A program made the position numbers and the translations under genes. 64,000 bases of DNA, from positions 14,975,234-15,039,233 of the forward strand of contig CM037870.1 in the NCBI GenBank assembly GCA_021292105.1, written 5' to 3'. The DNA is from Anadara kagoshimensis. Its lineage: Eukaryota; Mollusca; Bivalvia; Arcoida; Arcidae. How positions within the stretch are numbered: position 1 is the first letter of the stretch; every line of letters starts with the position of its first letter. This document shows positions 34,101-45,700 of the stretch, piece after piece. The notes beneath the pieces were generated by a model, which worked only from the letters and a program-made list of their open reading frames with translations, did no database searches and was not told where the DNA came from.

Positions 34101-36496
34101 GAATAGTTCAGAATAAAAACCAAGCGCAAACAAAGACCACAAGAAAGACATCTGTGGAATCAAAGGTAAACGACGGTAAAACAAAAACAATTCACAGAAA
34201 AGTTACGAAACCAAAACCAAGAAATAGCAGTGCAGAAAAAGTTAAAACAGATACAAGTAGAAGTATTAAAGAGATAACAAGGAATGATAATGACAAAGAA
34301 AAGAAAAACCAGAAAAATATGAAAGTAGATAAAAAGATATTAGAAAGAATAGAAAACTTGCGAAAACATGGAAAAGATGCATTTGTTAAAACATCAGGGG
34401 ACAAAAGCTTTATCTATATAAAACCAGCTGCTTCGCAGGGCACCGAAACAGAAAGTGATAACAATGGCCACCTGCCCATCAGTGTTATAAAAAGAGGTCA
34501 GTCAGTCAATGATGCAAAGGTTGTGCGAAGGCCTCCGTCTGGTCCTAGTAAATATGCAGCTTTGAACAGATTCGGCACCACAAAGCAATCAAATTCTCTT
34601 TTGGATAATATAAGAGTACATGCAAAACCAGTGCCAGTTAAAGGTAAAACAAAGATACCGTTGTTTATCAGGCAATATGTGGACTACAAGACACCAACAC
34701 CAAGAAAACCACCAAACAGCAATGTGCCTTCACAACGTATTCATTTCACAGAAGGACAATCAAAAAGTGGTGTAATTCAGAGGAAAAGAAACCCCTTTGG
34801 ATCTGAGCCTACAATTTTTGATGCATTCGATAATAAAGCCAATGCAGACCGTGATAAATCTAACATGGACAGACAAATCCCTGTTTCGAGGAATGATATA
34901 ACCAGAGATTTTACGATGCCACAAACAAAAACATTTAATAAGTTCCGTAAGAAGTCTCAAACACAATCTTTGATACCCATTTCGGTTAATTACATGAAAG
35001 AAAAGTGCCAAAGAATAGTCCTTTCGAGGGAACCGGCGCCTTATGGTCATATTATTGCCCGGGATTTTACAATGCTACAAAAGAGAACATTTAATAAGTT
35101 CTATATCGAGTCTCAAAAACAGCGACAATCTTTGATACCCATTTCTGTTAATTATATGAAAGAAAGGGGACAAAGAAAAGTCGTGTCAAGAGAACCGGCG
35201 CCTTATGGTCATATAATTACCCAGGACAAAACCAAGGGGGTTTCTAAAGAACCGGTGCCTAATGACCATATGATGACCAGGAACCAAAACAATAACGTTC
35301 CCAGAGAACCAACACCTTATGATCATGTAATTACCCAGGTCATAAGTGAATATCTGCCATGGTCGGATGATGAAGATGATGGTACATATGACAATCCAGA
35401 AGTTGATAATATGCCTAAAACCAACCACAATGGCATTATTCCAATAAAAGAAAAAGAAAATCAGAGAACAAAAGAAACATTAGAAGCTAAAGACAAAGTT
35501 AAAACCAATACAAGCCCATTACTTCAACAAGGCGACTACGGCGGTTCAATAGAACCGACGCTTAATGGTCCAAAAATTGTCCGGGATCAAAGCAAGGACG
35601 TTTTCAGAGAATCCAAACCTTATGATCACATAATTTCCCAAGTCATTGGTGAATATTTGCCATGGTCGGATGAAGAAGATGATGCATACGATAATCCAGA
35701 AGTTAAGGAAAAGCCTGAAAACAGTCAATATGACACCATTACTGTGAAAGAAAAAGAAACCAACAGAATGAGAGAAACATTAAAATCTAAAGGCAAAGTG
35801 AAAAGCAATCTAAGTCTAAATTTCCTAGAAGATGACAAGGCCATTACAAAGAAATCAAGAAACGTCATTCTGCTTCCACCTATAACACCGACATCAAGTC
35901 CTACCAAACGAGCCAGGTCAAGGTCAGAGAGATGCAAATCTTATAAATCAAAGAATCAAGATAAAAGTAACAACGATAGTTTAGCTGTCAATGTTAATAG
36001 TACATTAAACGAAAGGAACTCGGTATCAGTTACTGCACCAAAGAATTCAGTGACAGACACCAACATGTCTGGAAAATCACTAGAAGGTAAAAACTGTGGC
36101 ACTGTTCCGCGACCTCAAGAAAAGAAATATGAAATGGACGAAATCGTACCCCATCCGCCAGAGTCGCCAAAGGACACGAGTAAACGCAGAGGAAGAAAAT
36201 TGCGAATTGGAACAGGCAAAGAAATTGAACCAATTGCTGCAAAGATTTCCAAGCCGGAAACGAACAGAGCGTCTGATGAAGCATTATTAGAACATGGAAT
36301 TCAATCTACTGCAAAGATTTGTCATGATTCATTTCATAGTCTTAGTAAAAGTTCTGCAAGTAAAAGTGGGAAGACATTGTTGGAAAACATTGATGAAAAA
36401 ATGCTGTCTTCTGTTATGGATGAACAATTTAATTCTCACAGAAAGTCTTTACGTGGACAGTCTGAATTAGTTCTGCCACCAATCAGAAACCATTAA
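28120..36496 (+). CDS. Paralogue copy 3 of the REPxPY/PWSDDEDD family: intact, six exons, 1,410 residues
   Basis: Exons 28120-28157, 29611-29732, 30754-31087, 31621-31976, 32427-32520 and 33208-36496 have AG/GT borders and matching phases, and sum to 4,233 nt (1,411 codons with stop). The start MPKNRKKSG is shared with copy 2. Residues about 60-150 hold three to four 20-residue KYDSDGDITPEY repeats. Residues about 315-425 are a charged coiled coil, and 430-520 a conserved, aromatic-rich block (KTWTPTVPMITFSP, GIYFRHPFYRTTYH, HPYFYYHCQRYI). From about 920 to 1140 come SLIPISVNYMKE and REPxPYxH modules and two PWSDxED boxes. About 1195-1410 holds RNVILLPPITPTSSP, basic stretches (PTKRARSRSER, KRRGRKLR) and the C-terminus LPPIRNH. 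No signal peptide or membrane segment is seen. A nuclear, largely disordered protein is my inference. I recognise no known family. Confidence 0.8.
28346..28442. repeat. (AAATA)n / (AAAT)n simple repeat
   Basis: A run of AAATA pentamers passes into AAAT tetramers, in intron 1 of copy 3. The equivalent intron of copy 2 has a shorter AAAT run at about 4803-4826. Confidence 0.95.
28631..28962 (-). repeat. tRNA-headed SINE (type A)
   Basis: On the minus strand it opens with a tRNA-like head (GCGGTAGCTCAAATGGTAGA, B-box GGTTCGAACCC), followed by a body with ACGAGGTCCCGTGTCACGG. It ends TTGACTGGGACGTTAAACAC. The full plus-strand copy at 54838-55190 defines the limits. Confidence 0.85.
28990..29215 (-). 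repeat. tRNA-like SINE (type B) in intron 1 of copy 3
   Basis: The minus strand shows a head with TTGGCGGTCGAGTGGTCTAA and a body with TCGGTGGTTTGATTTCC. It sits directly between two type-A copies. Confidence 0.6.
29221..29545 (-). repeat. tRNA-headed SINE (type A), 5' head damaged, with (GTTGA)n tail
   Basis: The body matches the type-A copy at 28631-28962. The tail is a short GTTGA repeat and the tRNA-like head ends early, near ACGACCTCTTACTTACGAG. Confidence 0.8.
30237..30588 (-). repeat. tRNA-headed SINE (type A) in intron 2 of copy 3
   Basis: Full-length type-A copy, with head TGGTAGCTCAGTTGGTAGAG on the minus strand, a body, and a (GTTGA)n tail. A G run at 30366-30376 interrupts the body. 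Confidence 0.85.
30795..30990 (+). repeat. 60-bp coding tandem repeat in exon 3 of copy 3
   Basis: Three close units plus a partial one code for KYDSDEDITPEYNINLDEQN-type repeats. Similarity between neighbouring units is higher than to the matching unit of copy 2, suggesting recent local expansion. Confidence 0.8.
31088..31138. repeat. (GA)n microsatellite after the exon 3 donor, copy 3
   Basis: Intron 3 begins GTAAGGAAAGAGAGAG and the GA run follows at once, as in copy 2. Confidence 0.9.
32563..32771. repeat. MITE with ACCTGTCTG ends, intron 5 of copy 3
   Basis: Same element and position as 7741-7913, slightly longer core. Ends ACCTGTCTGTTTGACC and CAAGCGGACAGGT. Confidence 0.7.
33003..33172 (-). 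repeat. tRNA-like SINE (type B) just upstream of exon 6, copy 3
   Basis: Counterpart of 8186-8398, with the head-proximal end shortened at AGCGCTTTAGATG. Confidence 0.55.
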
Positions 36497-39400
36497 AATG
36501 TAAGGGTAGAGAATTTTTAAGAAGAGAAACAGATAATTTATAAATGTATATATTGTGATCAATTTTCGTATTACTTAGAATGATATAAACTATCATTAAA
36601 GATGAAAGTTCTTTATCAATTTGCAATTTTTTAATCTTTAAATTATTTTTCTATAATGTAATTATCTGAATGAATGGCGATGCTACGTTTCATTTAACAT
36701 GGAAATGTTTAAATAAACTGAGAAATAATTTATTTTGATGGTACCCAATTTTCGTGGTTTAAGAACAAATACTATTTCATGGGGTCGTTATTCCATGGTT
36801 TGTGATTTTAGTGTAAAGTAGAGTATTTATATTATTATATGATTTGCTATATATACAGTTTCGTTGATGTATAAATTCGGGAATCAGGGTTTGCACAAAC
36901 ACAATGAAAATTTTCACATCACGAAAATCAATAATATCGCAGTAGTTACATGGCATTAACAACAGTGATTGAACAGAAGTGTTCTGGTTAAGAAACGTTT
37001 CAAGACATGTATACATGTAATACTTTAATTCTTCTTGATTAACAATGCTAGGTTTGTCTTCTAAAAACAAACATACTAATCCATGTCCGAGTCACATTCC
37101 AGAAGCAAAGTAAAAACTTTGGAACTGAAAAGTTAGTCTGGATCCATTGGCTACAAAAAAATTAAACAACGCGGTAATGGATTATAATTTAAACAGAAAA
37201 TTTTGGTGTCACGAGTAGCGACATTTCAAGTTATTCGATTTTTATTGTTAAGTACTTAATCAAAAACAAGCATACTAATCCATGTCCGAATCATATTTCA
37301 GAAACAAATTAAAAACTTTGGAACTGACAAGTCAGGGTAGACACGTGAACTTCCACCAGGGAAGTGAGGCCGGGTGCTCCGGAAGGGTAAGCACCTCCCG
37401 TTTAGCTAACTACACCCGTCACGTGTGTAATCAAAATTGTGTGAAAGGAACATGGAACTATGAGACGTCAAATATATCCAGGGCAATCCTGGACACAGAG
37501 ACATCAAACCTATCAACAATACTGTGATGACTGTAATATATAATATTACAAATTATATCAGTTTTAATTTTTCAACACTAGAAGGCCGCACTACAACGCA
37601 CTTTAAAGATTTCAAAGTGAATGGTGACATAAATTTCCTATAAAACGGAAGGGGGTCATCATAACCTACTTATCTGTGCATTTTAACATCCAGAAAATAT
37701 AACTACAACTAACGAAAACAGACAGAAGAGTGGCGTTATGAAACGTTTTGCCCTAGTCAAGATTCTTCCAATGACAGTAGGAACGCCAAAGCCGCTGGAA
37801 GTAGGGATTCATTAAAATTTGTGAACTTGTGAATATGTCGCGGTGGTCATTTTTGGAAAACTGTAAACCAACTTTTATTTGCTGGTATTAACTTTAACGA
37901 TTTCTTAACAAAACCAATTCGCGACTATACACTTTCGCGATATGGACTAAATATTGGTATTAAATATAATCATTTTCGAAAACAAGTGCGCGTTTAACTT
38001 TCGGGCGTGCGCGGGTTCGTCCGCGCAAAATACGCGAAAGGTCTTACAAGCGAATAAAGTTGCTTTACAGTGGAAAAATCACCGACCTTCGCAAGCGAAC
38101 TTTGATCCACTAGAATCTGCCAAAGTAAAGTGCAATTCGACCCAGAGGTGAGAGGCACGGTCCGATGAAAAGTAAACGCATGCTTCAAACCCTTCGCGAA
38201 ATCGGCAAGATATTCCACGTCCATTTGCGAAATGTACTAGTGTGAACAAAAATTCTTGAAATTATTGAAAATGAACTTGTATAGGCAATAAAATCAAGAA
38301 CTCGCCACAACAACGTTAACTGACAACAAGACTTGATACTGCGGCAACCAGTGGCATAGTTCCAGTTCCTTTGTGTGTAATTTAACTAATTACGCAATTG
38401 ATAAACAAACCTCTACAGAGTGGGAATTTACACATCTACCCTAATCCAAAACACAGTTCTAGGTTAGTGACGGTGAAACTTTACGAGCAACTAGACTCGT
38501 CTGTTATTTTGGGAGGCCGCGTTGGCCTAATGAATAAGACGCTAGTCTAAAAATCTAGGTCTGTCATCGCTGTGAGTTTGAGCCCCGCTAAGACCACATG
38601 TGGGAAAGTGAATTTTCCTTGCCGCTGGCCTTTAATGGATCACCTGGTATCAGTATAATGCGACTGAGTGAGCGATACGCTTGTCTGCGGCGTACTGACT
38701 CTGTGAGCTAGCACGCTAAAGTCTCTCTGGATGCGCGCTAGTACAAGGCAGAACATAAAACACACTCGCACTTCACAAACATACACGAACCTGTTCATAG
38801 ATTAATCCATAGAGGTTAAAAAATAGTTTTCGTCGCGAATAGCTAAAACATTGCTGATGCGACGTTAAGCAACATTTAACCAAACAACCAATCACCTGTC
38901 ATTTTATAAGAAGCAAACGTTTGAACGAACCTCTGTATAATAAACAATAAGAAAGAAATACGGTTCGTCAATGTCGAAAGTTTAACACTAGATTAACGAA
39001 AAGAAGTCGAAACTCAAATGCCAAGGGACAGATTTTGACCGAAGAAATGACCAAAGATAGATAACGAAAACCTATCAGAATGTATTTTATATTGAAAAAA
39101 GATGATCTGCGGTAGTTACCATGTGGCGGGCGTAGCTAGCTAAACAGGTGTGCTTACCCGTCCAGGGTTCCCGGCCTCACTTCCTGCAGGAATTTTATTA
39201 AATTTATACTTCACTTTGGGATTGTGATTTGGACACGGGCCGGTATGCTTGCTTTTGATTGGCTGAGGGTAAAACTTTCTTCAGACCTGTACCGTACCTT
39301 TCAGGTGATAATACCCTGACACCGGTTGCATTTCACTATGAACGTCATTTCAAAACAGTTTAATTGTTTAATAACTCCCATTGCTGTGCAAATTGAACAA

Positions 39401-39700
39401 TAACGCCCACTGGCGCAATTGAAAATATTTTCCCATTGTTGTGCAAAGGGAAAAATATGCACACTGACGCAATAAAAGTTCAATGGTTATATTTTGTTGT
39501 TAAGGCGTCTCTTTACTACTTAAAATGTACTTCTGCAATTCCAGTCCCTGGAACATCAAATAAATGAATGACGTCACACGTATATATTTATAAGTAAAAG
39601 TGAGTGACATCACGTTATCAATGAAAATAATAGGCCTCATACAATTACATTTGGTATCAGAGTTTTATAGAGCAAAAACATTACACATATACACATATAA
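36497..39700. other. Intergenic region between copy 3 and the sugar transporter
   Basis: Contains pieces of the dispersed CCTGTCAAAAGTTTAA / AGTGAGGCCGGGTGC family at 37058-37400 and 38970-39305, and a tRNA-like SINE at 38511-38770. Short open frames at 37282, 37954 and 37994 lie in repeats. No gene is seen. Confidence 0.55.
38511..38770 (+). repeat. tRNA-like SINE (type D)
   Basis: Head GGCCGCGTTGGCCTAATGAA with B-box-like GTGAGTTTGAGCCCC. The tail has CGTACTGACTCTGTGAGCTA and GCGCGCTAGTAC, shared with the element at 42398-42650 that has a different head. Confidence 0.6.
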
Positions 39701-39707
39701 ATACATA

Positions 39708-39713
39708 TTTATT
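39708..39713 (-). terminator. AATAAA poly(A) signal candidate of the sugar transporter
   Basis: AATAAA on the minus strand lies 12 bases after the TGA at 39725-39727. A 3' UTR this short would be unusual, and other signals further on may be used. Confidence 0.35.
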
Positions 39714-39724
39714 GAAGAATAGTA

Positions 39725-42700
39725 TCATTTTGAACTTTGGTGAGATTCATTCTTGTCTTGTTCAAACATCATTGTAATTTCTTCAATAGTTTTGCCCTTT
39801 GTCTCTGGTACTTTCCAAAAACCAAATATTAGAAACAACGCCAACAAACAAACGAACGGTATAAACGAGTACGACCCAATCCACTTCTGTAAATAGAAAC
39901 AACAGGCGTTTAACAATTTATGTTAATTTCTAATTAAAAGTATACAAATTTGACTTGGCCACTTGACATGATTATCATGAACCAGTGCATATTATAATAT
40001 GAAACTTTGTGTTTTCAGTATACATCACGGGGAACACTAATTGAAACACATACCCATATACTTTTAGATATTGTGTGTATACATTAGGTACGACCTGAAA
40101 TACATCAGGTCCAAAGGATTTTCTGTTGGTATGGCAACCATTTTTCAAATCCTGAACAAAAAATATGCATACTTTCAGTATTCTGTAAAACCAAAATTTT
40201 CAACTTTTCAGTATATTCACTTTTTTCCCCACTCAAAGGCAGGGTTTGTTCGTGACATGCCAGTATGTTGATTTTTGTAAAGGAACTAAGATGATAAAAT
40301 TATTCAGTATTAATTAGCATTTTAAAGGCTTTCTAGTTTTCCCCATCATAACTTAATATTTAAAAAAACATAATGTACCTGCAATTCCGGAAATAGCAAT
40401 GCCACAATGGAATTGGAAAGCCAATGAACGACAGTGGCTAAACTAACAGCTGAGGGTCTGGCACGCTGTGAAAACAACTCCGCCACAAAAAACCATGGAA
40501 TAGAACCTGAAAATAACAATACGTATGAACACTATTGTTGGATCTATTTGTAACAATTTTAGACATTTACAGATTTTTAAGTAACAATTTCGGATATTCT
40601 CTTTACAATTTCAGAGTTTTCCATGCAATTAGTAACATTTTAACACATTTTAGAAACGTGTTCAAATATTTCAGTAACAATTTGGACATTTAAGTAACAT
40701 TTTCAGACATTTTAGTGACATTTTTAGATATTTTGGTAGTTAAAATTACGCATTTAATGTTGCACCTGTTACTTCACGGGAAAATCTACTGAAAATATGG
40801 AACATGAATTGTATAAATAGAGGATCTTACATGAGTGTTTATGTAATGTATTTATTAAAGAGTTGAATAATGAGTTGAAAATTGAGTTGCACAAATACAT
40901 AATTAAACGAATTTGATTAATTCAACATTACATAAACACGAATGCGAGATTGTATTTATTATATAATCCAGATGCGAAATCCTCTCTACTGATTGACCGC
41001 ATTACACAAAAGTTAGGTTTAAGCGTACATACGCCCAAAAAAATTTACATTTTATTTTGGGTACAATTATGTCAAAAATATAATATACATTTGTTCTCAT
41101 TTCCATAGAAAAAATAAGAAACACCAAATATTTTTTACAACTTGTAAGAGTTCTTTTTACTAAATTAACAGAAGTGTGTTAGTCAAACAAACTACGGTCG
41201 ACGTCATACCTAGCGCACATTGGTGCGGTGGTTACCAAGGTCGCATGTGTGCAATCATTGCTTTATTGAACGGAACACTGAGAAGATTATATTATAAAGA
41301 AACATGTTTATTCTTTTCTTTATACTCATGTTTTGGTGCTACACCTGGTTGGACATTGGAATCGGTTGATGCATCACAAGCAAAAAATTCAAATTTTTGA
41401 CTTACCTGTTCCAATTGCAAACGTCAATCGGTACACAATAACTGTGACAACACACACATAGGTCAACCACTGATGACTGGACTGAAAATAGACGATTGAT
41501 TGATTGATCGATTGATTAATTAACTGATTGAATTGGGTTTTACATTCACGATACACATAAACCGTAGATCAGCCACTGATAACTGGAATGAAAATAGATG
41601 ATTGATTGATTGGGTTTTACGTCCAGGATACACAATAACTGTGACAACACAAACATAGGTCAATACCTAATGACTGGACTGAAAATAGATGATTGATTGG
41701 TTGATTGAATAGGATTTTACGTTCAAGACAAAACTATCTCATTGATATCGTTACCTGTGCAGAGTTTCTTGAGACGTCAGATGACAACGCTCAGTTCCAA
41801 TGCCAGCGAACTATATCAAAATAAATTATTTCTTAAAGTTTTATTTTCGCATTTTGCCATGAAGAAATGTTCCGATTTACAGTACTTGTAAACTAAATAT
41901 GGTTTCGAAATGAAGGTTTAAAAAACACTGAATGAAAGTTTTAGAGTAGATCAGAACAAAGTCAAAACTATGATTAAATAAGAGTTTGCGAATAAGTTGT
42001 TTTTGTGAATACCCTGAGCCACGAGTTTACATGTCAGCTAAATTATCCTAAACGGAAATCACAAACCACGGATTTATTGTACCACAAAATGTTATTTTAC
42101 CACGAAAATAATAGATTTCAAAAAAAGGTTTCGAGACGACACTTACTTGGAATATGTAAGCTATGGAAAAGGTCAGACTAAAGACAAACAATCCAGTTTG
42201 TGACGCAAGAAATAATGTTCTCCGTCCCAATCTGTCCATCAAGCTAGCGGACACGAAGGTCATCAAGATGTTAGCCGCACCGCTTCCTAAAGTGGCATAC
42301 TGTGCATTTATCTCACTTAAACCAACATTCTCAAATATACTTGTAGAATAGTAGACAACCTACAAAATAAAATAAAAACGGACATAATTGCTCGACTGAA
42401 CCGGTGGCCCAGTAGTAAAGCGCCTGCCTCAAGAATGGGCGGTCGTGGCTTCGAACCCTGACCCGGGCATACACAAGACTTTAAAATTTTAGATTAATCC
42501 GCTGCTTTGTATCCTGGCTCATTATTAAGAGGACCTAGTTCCAACTGGTTCACAAAGTGTTAGTTAAATATAACTGTGGCATACTGACTCAACGAACTAA
42601 ACGAATTAAAGCCGCCCTAAGTGCGTGTTAGTACTAGACACATGCAAAATTGCAAAAATTGGAACAAATAATAATTTTTCTTTGTGTAAGGGAAGAACGT

Positions 42701-45700
42701 GACATTTTACACGCGCAAAAGTATGCAGTCAGATAGAAGTCCAAATCTTTTATGAAAAAACAATGCCATTTCTATAAATAACAAAGTCAACAAGAAGATG
42801 CCACAACACAACGCTCTGGATAAGGAAAAGATTTACAAAAAATTTAGACTACATCCATTTGGCTATGACCAGAATCCACAAGAACAAAAAATAACAAAAT
42901 GCATATAAAATGTAAAAACAAGATTACACAGTGTTAATGGACCCCGATGTTGGACTTGCAATAGACAAAAAGATCAAATGGTGTCCAAAGACAATGTCAA
43001 AATTTAAACCCACTTGCATTGTATATTATGTATAAAATAAAGCATCCTTTTTATGTCCCCTCGATAAATTTGTCGCATCGCTTATCGTATCAAAATATAT
43101 TGTTTTATTCTTCTTTTTTTTCTTTTTTACAATATCCCTGATTTTATTGCCACCCACATAACGCCAAACTAATAGTGGTAACGAATTGCTTTAGGCGAGT
43201 GAGTAATGTTTAACGTCAAGAATATTTTACTTATATCGAGACGCCGCCAGCTGTTGGCGATGATGTAGAAATTTTGCCTGTGGGTTGCGATGATGGCATT
43301 ATACAGCAGAGTCTTTTTTCGTGCCACAACTACGATGACACGTGACCTCGTTTATTTTAAGTGCCGATCCAAAAGAACAGTGGCTTTTATTTTGAAATGC
43401 CAAGTGTTCGACGGATTCACTGCCCACTATCAGTCTTGGGTCAGACCTAGTCTGGGTTTGAACCCACGACCTTCCACTTACGGAGCGAGCACTCTACCAA
43501 CTCAGCTACCGCAGTGGTTCAAATGTACTATATCATAAAATTGGCAGTTGGAATCCAAACCGTAGGTCAGAAAAATTGCCGCTTTTTACCAAAAAATAAA
43601 GAGTTAAAATGAAATGCCTTTAACAGATAAAATGTATGGTGCATCGTAAGTGTTTCTAGCATATGCATTCCGATGTTTGTACTTACTGCATTGATACCAC
43701 AAAACTGTTGAGACAAATGCATCATGACGCTAATAATGACAGGTGTCCGTAATCCTGGTTTTCGAAATAAATCTAAAAATAAAAACTAAGAGAGAAAATC
43801 AATGAACAAAAGGTCCAGGTATTACAAGAAAAGGATATTGTAATATTTGACAATATATTATCATACGATAATTTGTATCGATATGAAAATCATCACAAAA
43901 TTATGCTCGAAAAACCTAAAACTGTGTATTGATTTTTTTTAAAACGGTCTTACAACTCTGCTGGGGAGTGAGTATAGCTTAATGGAGTTTCACGCCACAG
44001 TCGATTTTTATACCCCCGCTTAAAAAGTGGGGGTATATAGTGATAGGGGTGTCCGTTCATGTGTCCGTCCGTCCTTCCGTTACACCTTAGGGTACCTATC
44101 TCTCATCCGCAACTCCTCCTAAACCCTTCAATAAATTTTCATGAAACTTTCACAAAATCTTTGTGATATAATGTAGATGTGCACCTCTTATTTAGAAATT
44201 TGATCCGATGGATTTTTGGGAGCGGGGGTTATTTTTGTGAGCTTGTGGCTCACAGTTTTTCTAGTTTTTATATATCTGAAGTACGTTACTTATTCAACAT
44301 TACAGCGTTCAGCATTGAATAAGTAACAGTTATTTTTAAACATTCAAAAATATTTTCGTTTCACTTGTAAAACATTCAACAAACCGATTTTTATCACATT
44401 ACTCCACACGATTAAATGTCACTACCAAGTATGGTTACCCCAGTGCCTCGGAACACATTGGCTTAAAGCTTTAATGTAAGCATATACCATTATACAGTAT
44501 ATTTCCTTTAGATGGAAAGTAAAGTGCCTGAGCAAAGTGAAGCTTTCACTGTGCTGAACAAATGGTGACATTTAATCGTTGAATGTGGTAAAACTAATTT
44601 TAATGGATGTTTTATAAATGATACGAAAATATTTTCAAGTGTTGAATAAGTACGTGTAACTGTTACTTATTCAATGTTGAACGCTGCAATGTTGAATAAG
44701 TAACGTACTTCAGGTATCCGATTTTTTTTAAACTTCTATTGAGGTGGTCAGTTCAGGAATGGTGAAGTACCAGGAGAAAGTCATCGATTTCGGTGAACTG
44801 ACACATTAGAATGTACCAGAGTCGGATTTGAACCTAAGAGTTGAAAGGCGTGGTGATCAATGTAGCGCATGATCCCAGTCTTAAGTTACACACTGGTGAT
44901 TTGATTGGATATTTTTACCTTTTCATTTGGATTTTGTTTTTCTCTTTCTTTTTGCATTTCCCAAAGTTCACCTTCGACATTTGCATTCTTCCCTCGTAAC
45001 CAGTATAAAGCTGAAAAAACGACAGACATTTTAAACAACTGACAAATTTTGAGATAGCTAACCTTCATTTTTTGATAAAAAGTTTTAAAAGGTATCTCTT
45101 GGTATGTTTGTAAAAGATTTGTAATAGGATACTAGGATTCTTCTTTTATCTGTCTATGTAAGAAGTGAGGTGTGGTTTTATGCTATGTAAGATACACAAG
45201 ACCTAGTCAAAAATGGAAACGCATGGCCGGTATAGTTTAGTTTTCAAATTACTAGTACTTGAAAACGTTTTATTTTTATAGGTTGTTCGGAACCTTTGCC
45301 AAGTTGTACTAAACCAATACAAGGTAATCTCACCGGGAAGTTTATCAGTGTACCTATCATTTAGAAAATTAAACAATTTCTTTAGCTAGATTTTTGTTCG
45401 AAATAGCCCGAATAGTAACAATCAAATAAACTTGGGGAATATTGTCATACCATCCGAAAGTTTCCAAACCTGTGTGGCTGTTTCTTATCTAGTAAAATCT
45501 GGCTCATCAGATTAACGCTTATCCCGTTTCGATAACGTGAAGCGACTGAGAGTACAATACTCCGCGCTGGATTGATCATCAGTTCATTGCAAGGCTACGA
45601 TCCAGTATATTTGATGGTTTCCGTTCAATTGCCAGCTTGATGGGCTGGTAAATGTGAAGTTAAACGTTTTTCACAGTGATATAACACACTTCCCGACTGG

